Below are positions 54,728 through 64,000 of a DNA stretch of 64,000 bases, one piece after another; the stretch's first letter is position 1; the number at the start of each line of letters is the position of its first letter. Made by a program: the position numbers and the translations under genes. Origin of the DNA: Flavobacterium sp. (lineage in GTDB: Bacteria; Bacteroidota; Bacteroidia; Flavobacteriales; Flavobacteriaceae). The notes beneath the pieces were generated by a model, which was given only the letters and a program-made list of their open reading frames with translations, was not told the origin of the DNA and did no database searches. The stretch spans positions 167,166 through 231,165 of the forward strand of contig JACMLU010000012.1 of assembly GCA_014379405.1 (NCBI GenBank), in the 5' to 3' direction.

Positions 54728-54892
54728 TTAAAGTGATTCTTTCTTTTTTGCTTTCTTTTCTTTATACATTTCCCAAGTTGCTCCACCTACCCAATAAGAT
54801 ACGAAACCAACCAAGAAAAACATCAACCAGAATCCTATTGTAAGGACGGTCAAGAAAAGTAAAAAGCCTAAATACTGTTGAAATTCAAACAT
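54728..54892 (-). CDS. Small conserved membrane protein
   Basis: ATG at 54892 gives 54 residues (MFEFQQYLGFLLFLTVLTIG); an upstream in-frame ATG at 54922 adds ten polar residues. The peptide has one or two hydrophobic helices (FLLFLTVLTIGFWLMFFLVGF) and a highly basic tail KEKKAKKKESL. It has its own hairpin terminator, which supports a real gene. No function is known. Confidence 0.7.
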   Translation of the reverse strand: MFEFQQYLGFLLFLTVLTIGFWLMFFLVGFVSYWVGGATWEMYKEKKAKKKESL

Positions 54893-55084
54893 GTTTTCCG
54901 GAATTTTTGAATGTAGCGACAAATATATGTTTAATATTTTTTTTTACCAATAAATAACGAATAATATTCTTTAAAAACAGAACTAATTTGTAATTTTAAA
55001 AATATTTGAATGTCATTATTTTAGCTACCAACATTATACTTGTTTATAGAAAGCAAATAATCCCAAAATAAAACCATCCATAAA

Positions 55085-56470
55085 ATGAAATACAGAATAG
55101 AAAAAGACACGATGGGCGAAGTTCAAGTCCCTGCCGATAAATATTGGGGAGCACAAACCGAACGTTCCCGAAACAATTTCAAAATTGGACCATCGGCATC
55201 AATGCCGAAAGAAATCATTGAAGGTTTTGCTTATTTAAAAAAAGCGGCTGCTTACGCCAATTGTGATTTGGGAGTCCTTTCCATTGAAAAGCGTGATGCC
55301 ATTGCTGCCGTTTGCAACGAAATATTGGCTGGCAAACTGTCAGACGAATTTCCCTTGGTAATTTGGCAAACAGGATCTGGAACGCAAAGCAATATGAACG
55401 TGAATGAAGTAATTGCCAATCGATCCCAAGTTCTAAAAGGATTTGCCATTGGCGAAAGCGAACAATTCATCAAAGCAAATGACGATGTGAATAAATCGCA
55501 ATCTTCCAATGACACCTTCCCTACTGCAATGCACATTGCAGCTTATAAAATGGTGTTGGAAACAACAATTCCAGCTGTCGAAAAATTAAGAGATACGCTT
55601 CAGGCAAAAGCTGCCGAATTCAAGGCGGTAGTAAAAATAGGTCGTACTCATTTGATGGATGCCACGCCTTTGACCTTGGGACAAGAAATCTCGGGTTATG
55701 CAGCCCAATTAAGTTATGGATTGAAAGCGATAAAAAATACTTTGGCACATTTATCAGAAGTAGCTTTGGGTGGAACTGCCGTTGGAACTGGTTTAAACAC
55801 ACCCGAAGGTTATGACATAAAAGTCGCTGAATATATTGCGAAATTCACAGGACATCCTTTTGTAACTGCTCCCAACAAATTTGAAGCCTTGGCAGCACAC
55901 GATGCCATTGTAGAAACGCACGGTGCTTTGAAACAATTGGCGATTTCCTTGAACAAAATTGCCAACGACATTCGGATGCTGGCCTCTGGACCACGCTCTG
56001 GAATTGGCGAAATTCATATTCCAGAAAACGAACCGGGTTCCTCGATTATGCCTGGAAAAGTAAATCCCACCCAATGCGAAGCCTTGACGATGGTTTGCGC
56101 CCAAGTGATAGGAAATGACGTGGCAATTTCCGTTGGAGGAATGCAAGGCCATTATGAATTAAATGTTTTTAAACCAATGATGGCGGCCAATTTCCTGCAA
56201 TCGGCGCGATTGTTGGGCGATGCTTGCCTGTCATTTGAAGAACATTGCGCCAGCGGAATCGAACCGAATTACAAACGCATCGAAGAATTGGTCAACAATT
56301 CCTTGATGTTGGTTACGGCTTTGAATACTAAAATCGGTTATTACAAATCAGCTGAAATTGCCCAAACGGCACACAAAAACGGAACCACTTTAAGAGAAGA
56401 AGCCATACGATTGGGATACGTTTCTGCCGAAGATTTTGATGCTTGGGTAAAACCAGAGGATATGGTTTGA
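55085..56470 (+). CDS. fumC: Class II fumarate hydratase
   Basis: The 461-residue protein carries the fumarase/aspartase signature [16 protein letters not shown] (about residue 318) and the [13 protein letters not shown] and [16 protein letters not shown] active-site segments. Residue pattern KVNPT and the C-terminal end fit FumC rather than aspartase. It hydrates fumarate to malate in the citric acid cycle, with no iron-sulfur cluster. Single gene with its own terminator. Confidence 0.96.
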   Translation: MKYRIEKDTMGEVQVPADKYWGAQTERSRNNFKIGPSASMPKEIIEGFAYLKKAAAYANCDLGVLSIEKRDAIAAVCNEILAGKLSDEFPLVIWQTGSGTQSNMNVNEVIANRSQVLKGFAIGESEQFIKANDDVNKSQSSNDTFPTAMHIAAYKMVLETTIPAVEKLRDTLQAKAAEFKAVVKIGRTHLMDATPLTLGQEISGYAAQLSYGLKAIKNTLAHLSEVALGGTAVGTGLNTPEGYDIKVAEYIAKFTGHPFVTAPNKFEALAAHDAIVETHGALKQLAISLNKIANDIRMLASGPRSGIGEIHIPENEPGSSIMPGKVNPTQCEALTMVCAQVIGNDVAISVGGMQGHYELNVFKPMMAANFLQSARLLGDACLSFEEHCASGIEPNYKRIEELVNNSLMLVTALNTKIGYYKSAEIAQTAHKNGTTLREEAIRLGYVSAEDFDAWVKPEDMV

Positions 56471-56488
56471 AATGATTGCAAATGATAA

Positions 56489-56522
56489 AAAAAGCCTGCA
56501 AAGTGAAATTGCAGGCTTTTTT
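56489..56522. terminator. Terminator between fumC and ackA
   Basis: AAAAGCCTGCA / TGCAGGCTTTT with a 9-base loop and A/T runs on both sides serves the two convergent genes. Confidence 0.88.
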
Positions 56523-56549
56523 ATGGATAACTATTTTCTCAAAAAAATA

Positions 56550-57746
56550 TTAACTCAACATTAAATGATGTACTTGATTGGCAATTTCGATTTCTTCATT
56601 GGTTGGAATAACCAAAATTTTGGCTTTCGCCTGTGGTAAATTGATTTCCCTGATTTCTTTAGAACGGATTTCATTTACGGCCTCGTCCAATTCAAGTCCA
56701 AAATACTCCATATCCGTACAAACCAATTTTCGCATAAAGGAAGAGTTTTCTCCAATTCCAGCCGTGAAAACAATCGCATCCAAACCGTTTAAAGCTGCGG
56801 CATAAGAACCAATAAATTTCTTGATTCGGTAGGCATTCATATCTAAAGCCAACTGGCATTCTTTGTTCCCTTGAGCGGCATTCGATTCAATATCTCTCAA
56901 ATCGCTGAAACCTGTAAGACCCAACATTCCGCTTTGTTTGTTCAACATGGTGTTGACATCATTAGGAGAATATCCTAAAGTATTTATCATATAAAAGATA
57001 ACTGCTTGATCCACGTCACCACTCCGAGTTCCCATAATCAATCCATTCCCAGGGCTGAATCCCATAGAGTGATCGATACATTTTCCGTCTTTTATGGCGG
57101 TAATGCTGCAACCATTACCCAAATGGATGGTAATAATATTTTTATACGGATTATTAACTGATTTTAAGTACTCAATGGCTTTTTCCGAAACATATTTATG
57201 TGAAGTTCCGTGAAAACCGTAAGCACGAATTTTATTTTCGGTCAATAAATAATTTGGGATGGCATATTTGTAGGCAACTGCAGGCATCGTTTGATGAAAA
57301 GCGGTATCAAAAACGGCTACCTGTTTAGCATCGGCAAAAATTTCTTCGGCAACAATTATGCCTTCTAAATGTGCAGGATTGTGCAAAGGAGCCAAATCGC
57401 ACAATTGTCTGATTTCTTCTTTTACTTCTTTGGTAATCAATGCCGTGTCCGAAAACAAACTACCACCATGCACTACACGATGTCCGACAGCTTGTATTTC
57501 TTTGGTGCTTTTGATTACCCCTTTTTCGTCATCCATCAACAGTTGGGCTATTTTTTTGAGTCCAATTTTATGATTGGCTATAGGCAACGTCTCCTCTACT
57601 TTTACCGTATTGGTCACATAACTAAAATTTGAAGTTTCCAATCCAATTCTGTCAATCATCCCGGAACAAATAACTTCTTTGGCCGGCATTTCGATTAATT
57701 GGTATTTTATGGAAGAACTCCCCGAGTTTATTATTACTATTTTCAT
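56550..57746 (-). CDS. ackA: Acetate kinase
   Basis: The 398-residue protein starts MKIVIINSGSSSIKYQLIEM (the N-terminal NAGSSS-like ATP site) and has VFDTAFHQTMP, GFHGTSHKYVS, HLGNGCSITAI and FTAGIGENS. It interconverts acetyl phosphate plus ADP and acetate plus ATP. It follows pta on the same strand by 92 bases, forming the acetate overflow/assimilation pathway. A dispersed repeat lies in the gap between them. Confidence 0.97.
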   Translation of the reverse strand: MKIVIINSGSSSIKYQLIEMPAKEVICSGMIDRIGLETSNFSYVTNTVKVEETLPIANHKIGLKKIAQLLMDDEKGVIKSTKEIQAVGHRVVHGGSLFSDTALITKEVKEEIRQLCDLAPLHNPAHLEGIIVAEEIFADAKQVAVFDTAFHQTMPAVAYKYAIPNYLLTENKIRAYGFHGTSHKYVSEKAIEYLKSVNNPYKNIITIHLGNGCSITAIKDGKCIDHSMGFSPGNGLIMGTRSGDVDQAVIFYMINTLGYSPNDVNTMLNKQSGMLGLTGFSDLRDIESNAAQGNKECQLALDMNAYRIKKFIGSYAAALNGLDAIVFTAGIGENSSFMRKLVCTDMEYFGLELDEAVNEIRSKEIREINLPQAKAKILVIPTNEEIEIANQVHHLMLS

Positions 57747-57760
57747 TTGTATTTATATTT

Positions 57761-57788
57761 TGCCACGAAGGCGCTAAGTCACTAAGTT
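57761..57788. repeat. CTTCGTGGCA dispersed repeat between pta and ackA
   Basis: TGCCACGAAGGCGCTAAGTC followed by ACTAAG is the third copy of the 9-base-period repeat seen as an inverted pair at 36396-36522. Confidence 0.6.
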
Positions 57789-57838
57789 TTTGTTTTGCTT
57801 TTAGCACGAAAGCTCAAAGTTTTTGTAATTTTTATTTT

Positions 57839-59932
57839 TTACATGTCTTGTGCCTGGATAGCAGTAATCACGACTGTGTTGATGATATCGTCAACGGTGC
57901 AACCTCTACTCAAATCATTCACCGGTTTGTTCAATCCTTGCAACATTGGTCCAATTGCCAAAGCTCCAGTTTCTCTTTGAACGGCTTTGTAGGTGTTGTT
58001 TCCTGTGTTCAAATCAGGAAAAATCAATACGCTGGCGTGTCCTGCCACTTCCGAATTTGGCATTTTGCTTTGTCCCACTACTGGATCAACGGCTGCATCG
58101 TATTGAATTGGGCCTTCAATTTTTAAATCAGGACGTTTTTGACGAACAATTTCGGTTGCTGCTCTCACTTTGTCCACTTCATCTCCTTTTCCAGATGTAC
58201 CAGAAGAATAAGAAAGCATCGCAATTTTAGGTTCAATTCCGAAAGCTAAACTAGATTCAGCTGATGAAATGGCGATTTCTGCCAATTGTTCTGCAGTAGG
58301 GTTTGGATTGATGGCACAATCACCAAAAACAGAAACCCTGTCTTCCATACACATAAAGAATACGGATGAAACTATAGAACAATTTGGTTTGGTTTTAATG
58401 AATTGCAAAGCGGGTAAAATAGTATGCTGAGTAGTGTGTGCTGCACCAGAAACCATTCCGTCTGCGTGACCTTTGTACACCATCATGGTGCCAAAATAAG
58501 CACCGTCTTCCATCAAATCTCGGGCAATTTCGAGAGTCATTTTCTTGGCTTTACGTAACTCATAATAGGTATTCACGTAATCATCATAATTCTCGTCTTT
58601 TCGTGGATTAATGATGTTGACTTTAGAAAAATCGAAAGCTAATCCTAGTTCTGAAACCTTGCTTTCGATTTGTTTTTTGTCGCCAATAATCGTAATATCA
58701 ACAACGTCCATCGACAATAATCGAGAAGCCGCAATGATAACCCTGTCATCATTCCCTTCAGGTAAGACGATGTGTTTTCTGTGCTTTTTGGCTCTTTTCA
58801 CCATATTGTATTGAAACATTTTTGGTGTCATTCCTTCGGCTTCAAACTTGATGAATTTCTCGGTCAAATTATCCAAATCTACATAATTCTCGAACGTATT
58901 TATAGAAGTTAGAATCTTCTGTTTGTTGTTGGCATAAATTTTAGGTTTTATTGAACCTATTTTATTTGTGATGTTATAAGTTCCGCCTTCTACCGCAATG
59001 ATGGGCACAATGGTGGAAAGTCCTTCGATTAATTTCAAAATACTATCTTCCGGTACAATATTACCTGTCAAAACGATTCCCGAAATAGTTGGATAATTCA
59101 CCGATTCATTGGCTTGTAAAGCACCTAAAATGATGTCGGCTCTGTCGCCAGGTGTGATAACCAATCCATTTTCTTTCAGATTCAACAAATAGTTTCGCAA
59201 CTGCATCGCTCCTACGCTGAAACTTCCAATTTGATTGTTTAGAAATTCTGCTCCAAATAAAACCTTAGCATTCAATTCTTTTACAATTTCTTGAATAGTT
59301 GGATTGTTCAAACTTGAAATTACCGGAATCGAATTGATCATTACCTCTTCGGGCAAACTGGTTTTCAAACGTTCGGTTACCAATTCCAGATTTTCGGGTT
59401 GCACTTTATTGGCAATCACGGCCAAGACTTCAACCTCTTTCATCTTGAAAGAATCGTAAGCCAAATAAAGGCTGTCCACGAATTCGTCCAAATTTTTTCC
59501 TTCTCCCGTTCCCACGATGATGGTTGGAATCCCTAAGTTTTTGGCAATTAGAACGTTCATGTCCATTTCGATAACCGTTCCTTCGCCCATAAAGCTGGTT
59601 CCTTCTACCAACACGAAATCGAATCGCTCTTCCAGACGTTTGTATTTCTCGATAATCAAGTCGATTACCTCTCCTATTTTACCTTTATTTTTCTTCTTGA
59701 TTAACTTGCTTTTGGTGATGGCGTAAGCGTCTTGAAATGAAATATCCAATCCGAAATGATTGATAACCGTTTCGATGTGATTGTCCATTTTTCCTTCTTC
59801 AAAATCTTCTACGATGGGTCTAAAATATCCTACTTTGGCTGTTCTGCCAATAAGCATACTCATCAATCCCAAGGTAATAATCGATTTACCACTACTTTCT
59901 TCACTAGTAGCTATGTAGATAGCTTTATTCAT
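57839..59932 (-). CDS. pta: Phosphate acetyltransferase, long form
   Basis: The 697-residue protein has three parts. The N-terminal BioD-like P-loop domain comes first (about 1-200, ATSEESSGKSIITLGLMSML), then a DRTGG domain (about 215-330), then the catalytic PTA domain (about 370-690, KHIVLPEGNDDRVIIAA ... ALAIGPMLQGLNKPVNDLSRG). It converts acetyl-CoA plus phosphate to acetyl phosphate, which AckA uses. The long form is the type allosterically regulated in other bacteria. First gene of pta-ackA. Confidence 0.96.
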   Translation of the reverse strand: MNKAIYIATSEESSGKSIITLGLMSMLIGRTAKVGYFRPIVEDFEEGKMDNHIETVINHFGLDISFQDAYAITKSKLIKKKNKGKIGEVIDLIIEKYKRLEERFDFVLVEGTSFMGEGTVIEMDMNVLIAKNLGIPTIIVGTGEGKNLDEFVDSLYLAYDSFKMKEVEVLAVIANKVQPENLELVTERLKTSLPEEVMINSIPVISSLNNPTIQEIVKELNAKVLFGAEFLNNQIGSFSVGAMQLRNYLLNLKENGLVITPGDRADIILGALQANESVNYPTISGIVLTGNIVPEDSILKLIEGLSTIVPIIAVEGGTYNITNKIGSIKPKIYANNKQKILTSINTFENYVDLDNLTEKFIKFEAEGMTPKMFQYNMVKRAKKHRKHIVLPEGNDDRVIIAASRLLSMDVVDITIIGDKKQIESKVSELGLAFDFSKVNIINPRKDENYDDYVNTYYELRKAKKMTLEIARDLMEDGAYFGTMMVYKGHADGMVSGAAHTTQHTILPALQFIKTKPNCSIVSSVFFMCMEDRVSVFGDCAINPNPTAEQLAEIAISSAESSLAFGIEPKIAMLSYSSGTSGKGDEVDKVRAATEIVRQKRPDLKIEGPIQYDAAVDPVVGQSKMPNSEVAGHASVLIFPDLNTGNNTYKAVQRETGALAIGPMLQGLNKPVNDLSRGCTVDDIINTVVITAIQAQDM

Positions 59933-59992
59933 TTTTTCTTATTTTAAAATTTATTTCAATGGAATTTTATTTAATTCCTTTTGTTTTTTAAA

Positions 59993-61063
59993 TCAAAACC
60001 AACGCCGTCTTTTAAAATAATAAATCATCCCAAAAACAATGAAAACCATCATTCCTACGACGGTATAATAGCCGTTTTCATATTCCAATTCCGGCATATA
60101 TTTAAAATTCATTCCATAAACTCCCACGATAAAAGTAAGCGGAATAAAAATGGCTGAAACGATGGTCAAGGTTTTCATAATCTCGTTCATCTTGTGCGTT
60201 TGCGCCGAAAAGAAGAAATTAGAAGCACTTTCCAACGAACCCATATCCGATTCTATTTGTTCCAAAAGCTCCAAGCTTTTTTGATGTAATCTGGCAAAAA
60301 AAGTGAAGTTTTCTGCTTCAATCACATCAAACACATTGTCATCCTTGATACTCTTAATATCATACAAAGAATCTCGAAGCGGAATGATGGAACGTTTCAA
60401 AAAATTGAAATTATCCCGATGTTGTTCTATTCTTTCCAGAATTATTGGGTCGGCACTATTTTTGGTCGAATCAATTAATTCCTCGATTTTATCTTCTTCA
60501 TTTTCGATGGTGATATAGAAATTTTCCATAATGGCATCGAGAAGAATATACAGCAAATAATCTGCCTTTTTAGTTCTTACAATCCCCGAATGGGTTCTAA
60601 TTCGCTCTCTGATGTGTGTGAAAAAATCAGAACGTTTTTCTTGGAAAGAAATCAGGATTCCGTCTCTTATCAAAAAACTAATTTGCTCTACCCTAATGCT
60701 GTCCGAATCTTCTATGGGCAACAATGATTTGATGTTAAAAAACAAACAGTCCTTTTGCTCTTCGATTTTAGTCCTTCTGGTGGTATTCAAAACATCGGCC
60801 AGCATAAAGTTGTCGATCTTGAAATGCCCACTGATAATTTTCAACAAATCGAGATCGTTTAGACCGTGTATGTTGAGCCAATTTGTTTTTTGGGTATCAA
60901 TACATTTTTCTAAACCAGAAACTTTAAAATCAGCATATTCAAAGACCTTGGCGTCATCATAAACAAACAATTGCATTTCTGAATCGGTTTTTTTATGAAT
61001 TCCGGTATATTCCAGATTATAAGGTTGGAGTTTTCTGCCTTTCTTATATTTAATCTTTCTCAT
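59993..61063 (-). CDS. corA: CorA-type magnesium/cobalt transporter
   Basis: The 356-residue protein has a large soluble N-terminal domain and two C-terminal membrane helices, with the selectivity motif VYGMNFKYMPELE (GMN) between them and a basic end YYFKRRRWF. CorA channels form pentamers and admit Mg2+, with Co2+/Ni2+ as alternatives. It is a single gene. A TAACTTTG box on the reverse strand (61180-61173) may be its -7 element. Confidence 0.94.
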   Translation of the reverse strand: MRKIKYKKGRKLQPYNLEYTGIHKKTDSEMQLFVYDDAKVFEYADFKVSGLEKCIDTQKTNWLNIHGLNDLDLLKIISGHFKIDNFMLADVLNTTRRTKIEEQKDCLFFNIKSLLPIEDSDSIRVEQISFLIRDGILISFQEKRSDFFTHIRERIRTHSGIVRTKKADYLLYILLDAIMENFYITIENEEDKIEELIDSTKNSADPIILERIEQHRDNFNFLKRSIIPLRDSLYDIKSIKDDNVFDVIEAENFTFFARLHQKSLELLEQIESDMGSLESASNFFFSAQTHKMNEIMKTLTIVSAIFIPLTFIVGVYGMNFKYMPELEYENGYYTVVGMMVFIVFGMIYYFKRRRWF

Positions 61064-61439
61064 CTAAATCGTTTTATGTAGTAATATTACGAAAATCTTT
61101 TAAAAACTAAACCTCAATTACTGATTTTGATTTCTAGAAACAAAAACGTTTTCGCTTATTTCTTACATAGGGCAAAGTTATTTATAAATAATAAGTAGTT
61201 TTATGAGATTAATCATTTGATTATTACAAATAAAATTATTATAAGAAGTGCCAAAATCCCCAGCAAACAGTACAATTTTATTGAAAATGAAGAAATAGCG
61301 ACAGCCGAAGTATTTAATGTGATAAGTTAAAAAAAACAGTTTAAAAAAAACGAATCCGATAGGGTTTGGGAATCATTGGCTTAGTCAAAAATTGAAGTGA
61401 ATAAATAGTTTTTTTTATACCTTCCTTTTAATTAACAAC
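61064..61439. other. AT-rich region upstream of corA, no gene
   Basis: No convincing reading frame was found. It contains the corA leader and, at its right edge, the first REP-like palindrome of the RAYT block. Confidence 0.45.
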
Positions 61440-61472
61440 AAACCCGACAGGTTTCATTAACCTGTCGGGTTT
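61440..61472. repeat. REP-like palindrome, outer left copy
   Basis: AAACCCGACAGGTTT, 4-base loop, AACCTGTCGGGTTT. Perfect 14-bp arms; member of the CCCGACAGG family. Confidence 0.85.
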
Positions 61473-61558
61473 AATAATTGAAAACCTGATAACAAGCCGT
61501 TTATAATCCCGTAAATATCATATATAATTTAAAAAACTTTACTATTTTTAACCTAAAC

Positions 61559-61590
61559 AAACCCGATAGGTTTTTAAAACCTGTCGGTTT
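61559..61590. repeat. REP-like palindrome, inner left copy (imperfect)
   Basis: AAACCCGATAGGTTT paired with AAACCTGTCGGTTT: one substitution and one lost G compared with the outer copies. It ends 14 bases before the RAYT start codon. Confidence 0.8.
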
Positions 61591-61604
61591 AATAAAATTA
61601 AACT

Positions 61605-62207
61605 ATGCAACAAATTGAACCTCTAGAATTCGGAAAATATTACCACATCTATAATAGAGGTATCAATCGCGAGAATCTTTTCAAAGAAAACCGGAATCAT
61701 GAGCATTTTTTATCACTTTACGATAAACACATTGATTCAATTGCCGAAACATTGGCTTGGTGCTTATTGAAAAACCATTTTCATTTGTTGGTTAGAATTA
61801 AAACCTTTGAAGAAATTCTGCAAACTCACGAAGAATATGAAATTAAAAAAATTATTGCTCCACATCAATCATTTGGAAACCTATTTAATGCCTACATAAA
61901 ATCAATCAACAAGAGTTTTAATAGACACGGAGCACTATTTGAAAGACCATTTAAAAGAAAACATATCGATAATGATGCTTATTTGCAAAACGTTATAAAA
62001 TACATTCATTACAATCCAGTAAATCACGGTTTTTGCCAACATCCAATAGAATATCCGTGGAGTTCTTATTTGACTTGTATTTCAGAAAAACCAACTAAAC
62101 TAAAACGTGAAAAAGTAATTTCATTATTCGGAAATATTGATGATTTAATACAATCACATAATCAAAATGAAAAATTTAATGATTTAGAAAAATATTTGAA
62201 TTTGTAA
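61605..62207 (+). CDS. REP-associated tyrosine transposase (RAYT, Y1_Tnp / IS200-like)
   Basis: The 200-residue protein carries the HUH motif in CLLKNHFHLLVRI (His58-Phe-His60), the family's N-terminal YYHIYNRGINRENLF, and KYIHYNPVNHGF with Tyr133/Tyr136 as candidate catalytic tyrosines, followed by YPWSSY. RAYTs are single-copy chromosomal relatives of IS200/IS605 TnpA that process and mobilise REP hairpins. Here two palindromes lie on each side (61440, 61559, 62216, 62315), the arrangement known as a REPtron. The protein appears full length, so it may be active. Confidence 0.9.
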   Translation: MQQIEPLEFGKYYHIYNRGINRENLFKENRNHEHFLSLYDKHIDSIAETLAWCLLKNHFHLLVRIKTFEEILQTHEEYEIKKIIAPHQSFGNLFNAYIKSINKSFNRHGALFERPFKRKHIDNDAYLQNVIKYIHYNPVNHGFCQHPIEYPWSSYLTCISEKPTKLKREKVISLFGNIDDLIQSHNQNEKFNDLEKYLNL

Positions 62208-62215
62208 ACAACTAC

Positions 62216-62247
62216 AAACCCGACAGGTTTTTAAAACCTGTTGGTTT
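62216..62247. repeat. REP-like palindrome, inner right copy (imperfect)
   Basis: AAACCCGACAGGTTT paired with AAACCTGTTGGTTT, one substitution. It starts 9 bases after the RAYT stop codon and may also end its transcript. Confidence 0.8.
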
Positions 62248-62314
62248 ACTATTTACTACTAATAAAATAAGTAATTTCATTTTTTTAGGTATGATAGTAT
62301 TTTTTATCAACAAC

Positions 62315-62347
62315 AAACCCGACAGGTTTCAAAAACCTGTCGGGTTT
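62315..62347. repeat. REP-like palindrome, outer right copy
   Basis: AAACCCGACAGGTTT, 3-base loop, AAACCTGTCGGGTTT; perfect arms. Confidence 0.85.
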
Positions 62348-62374
62348 ACTATTTACAATTATCAAACCACAAAA

Positions 62375-62402
62375 AAAACCGAGCCATTTCTGACTCGGTT
62401 TT
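62375..62402 (-). terminator. Terminator of dnaK
   Basis: AAAACCGAG / CTCGGTTTT with a 10-base loop, 22 bases beyond the dnaK stop codon, with an A run giving the U tract on the reverse strand. Confidence 0.85.
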
Positions 62403-62424
62403 CTATTTATAACTTAAAAAGTAA

Positions 62425-64000
62425 TTATTTTACTTCTTCGAATTCAACGTCTTCAACATTGTCTCCTTGAGCTTCACCTTGTGGTTGAGCATCTTGTTGA
62501 CCTTGTTCTCCTTGAGCATACATCGCTTCAGTAGCTTTTTTCCAAGCTGCGTTAATGTTGTCAAGAGCAGTTTGAATTGCTGGAATGTCTTGAGATTGGT
62601 GAGCCATTCTCAATTCAGTCAATGCATATTCTACTGCCACTTTGTTTTCGTCAGATAATTTAGCTCCAAGCTCTTTCAATTGAGTTTCAGTTTGGAAGAT
62701 CATTCCGTCAGCTTCGTTCAATTTTTCAGCTCTTGATCTAGCGATTTTGTCAGATTCAGCGTTAGCTTCAGCATCTTTTTTCATTCTTTCGATTTCTTCA
62801 GAAGTTAATCCAGAAGAAGCTTCGATACGAATATCGTGAGATTTACCAGTTCCTTTATCAGTTGCCGAAACTTTGATGATACCATTAGCATCAATATCAA
62901 AAGTTACTTCAATTTGTGGAACTCCTCTTGGTGCTGGTGGAATACCGTCTAAGTTGAAACGACCAATAGTTTTGTTATCAGCAGCCATTGCTCTAGCACC
63001 TTGAAGAACGTGTAGTTCAACAGTTGGTTGAGAATCAGCAGCAGTTGAGAAAACTTGAGATTTTTTAGTTGGAATAGTTGTATTAGACTCAATTAATGTA
63101 GTCATAACTCCACCCATAGTTTCGATACCTAAAGATAAAGGTGTAACGTCAAGTAACAATACATCTTTTACATCTCCAGAAAGAACTCCACCTTGAATAG
63201 CTGCTCCAATTGCAACAACTTCATCAGGGTTAACTCCTTTAGATGCTTTTTTACCGAAGAATTTTTCAACTTCTTCAACGATTCTTGGAATACGAGTAGA
63301 ACCTCCAACCAAGATAACTTCGTCGATATCAGAAACAGATAAACCTGCATTTTTCAACGCTTTAGCAACTGGTGCCATAGAACGTTTTACTAATGAGTCA
63401 GTTAATTTTTCGAATTGAGCTCTAGTTAATTTTTTAACTAAGTGTTTTGGTCCTGAAGCCGTAGCAGTTACGTATGGCAAGTTGATTTCAGTTTCAGAAG
63501 AAGATGACAATTCAATTTTTGCTTTCTCAGCAGCTTCTTTGATACGTTGCAATGACATTGGATCCAAACGCAAATCAATACCTTCTTCAGCTTTAAATTC
63601 GTCAGCTAACCAGTCAATAATTTCGTGGTCAAAATCATCTCCACCTAAGTGAGTATCTCCATCAGTAGATAATACTTCGAAAACTCCGTCTCCTAATTCA
63701 AGAACAGAAATATCAAAAGTACCTCCACCTAAATCGTAAACAGCAATTTTTTGATCAACTCCTTTTTTATCTAAACCGTAAGCAAGTGCAGCTGCAGTAG
63801 GTTCGTTGATAATACGCATAACTTTAAGTCCTGCAATTTCACCAGCTTCTTTTGTAGCTTGACGTTGTGCATCATTAAAGTAAGCAGGAACAGTAATAAC
63901 TGCTTCAGTAACTGTTTGACCTAAATAGTCTTCAGCAGTTTTTTTCATTTTTTGAAGTGTCATAGCTGACAATTCTTGTGCAGAGTACAAACGACCATCA
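62425..64000 (-). CDS. dnaK: Chaperone DnaK (Hsp70), C-terminal part
   Basis: The gene enters from the right edge; the first codons visible read [18 protein letters not shown], so about the first 115 residues are outside. Remaining nucleotide-binding domain motifs include [18 protein letters not shown], the [15 protein letters not shown] segment and GIAAAIQGG-like [11 protein letters not shown]. The substrate-binding domain and Gly/Gln-rich tail end [14 protein letters not shown], the standard DnaK terminus. It refolds proteins with DnaJ and GrpE. A hairpin terminator follows. Confidence 0.97.
   Translation of the reverse strand, partial: DGRLYSAQELSAMTLQKMKKTAEDYLGQTVTEAVITVPAYFNDAQRQATKEAGEIAGLKVMRIINEPTAAALAYGLDKKGVDQKIAVYDLGGGTFDISVLELGDGVFEVLSTDGDTHLGGDDFDHEIIDWLADEFKAEEGIDLRLDPMSLQRIKEAAEKAKIELSSSSETEINLPYVTATASGPKHLVKKLTRAQFEKLTDSLVKRSMAPVAKALKNAGLSVSDIDEVILVGGSTRIPRIVEEVEKFFGKKASKGVNPDEVVAIGAAIQGGVLSGDVKDVLLLDVTPLSLGIETMGGVMTTLIESNTTIPTKKSQVFSTAADSQPTVELHVLQGARAMAADNKTIGRFNLDGIPPAPRGVPQIEVTFDIDANGIIKVSATDKGTGKSHDIRIEASSGLTSEEIERMKKDAEANAESDKIARSRAEKLNEADGMIFQTETQLKELGAKLSDENKVAVEYALTELRMAHQSQDIPAIQTALDNINAAWKKATEAMYAQGEQGQQDAQPQGEAQGDNVEDVEFEEVK

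Overview
The window looks like a chromosomal segment of a Flavobacterium-like member of the Bacteroidota. It is AT-rich. Its promoters, where readable, have the TTTG / TAnnTTTG form used by this phylum. Its housekeeping proteins (RecG, PheT, S1, FumC, AckA-Pta, PyrR-PyrB, DnaK) read as flavobacterial, and many glycoside hydrolases carry Bacteroidota-type secretion signals. These assignments come from reading the translated sequence; no database search was run. I saw no tRNA, rRNA or CRISPR array.

Layout. 1-4.8 kb: end of a TSUP permease, a small membrane protein coupled to a Dph6-like ATP pyrophosphatase, a lipoprotein, a DUF1697 protein, a GAF histidine kinase and an outer-membrane beta-barrel protein. 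4.8-14.3 kb: recG, a complete tripartite RND efflux operon (adaptor, pump, TolC), a bestrophin-like channel and a MepB-family protein. 14.6-22.5 kb: a low-complexity lipoprotein, pheT, a fasciclin protein, an AAA/DUF4143 ATPase gene wedged behind rpsA, and rpsA with a textbook promoter. 22.6-27 kb: an AT-rich accessory segment with a two-gene operon (large nuclease-like protein plus NdpA-like nucleoid-associated protein) and a small membrane protein. 27-33.2 kb: a GH97-GH43-GH95 glycan-degradation cassette. 33.4-42.3 kb: a copper-storage-like Cys-rich protein, a nucleoside-type MFS permease, pdxH, rnz, pyrB, pyrR, a ferritin-like stress protein and an ABC-F ATPase. 42.3-54.4 kb: a second carbohydrate region (GH20, FucP-type sugar symporter, GH95, GH97, GH31). 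54.7-64 kb: fumC, pta-ackA, corA, a REP-associated transposase (RAYT) and the C-terminal three quarters of dnaK.

How genes work together. The GH31, GH97, GH95 and GH43 enzymes together with the sugar:H+ symporter suggest removal of side chains (xylose, galactose, fucose or arabinose) from a plant hemicellulose such as xyloglucan, but no SusC/SusD pair is in the window, so the substrate is inference. Pta and AckA form the acetate/acetyl-phosphate pathway, and PyrR-PyrB-(110 aa)-Rnz look co-transcribed.

Most unusual structures: (1) the AAA/DUF4143 gene lies between the functional rpsA 3' end and a decayed second copy of that 3' end, and is bounded by two related palindromes, one a perfect 57-bp palindrome covering its start codon. 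(2) A RAYT gene is bracketed by four copies of a palindrome (core CCCGACAGG) that also occurs as hairpins at 11.5 and 33.9 kb. (3) The nuclease-like/NdpA operon is a candidate undescribed anti-phage or DNA-maintenance system. (4) A dispersed repeat is inserted in frame in recG. (5) A triple repeat lies in front of a terminator downstream of pdxH.
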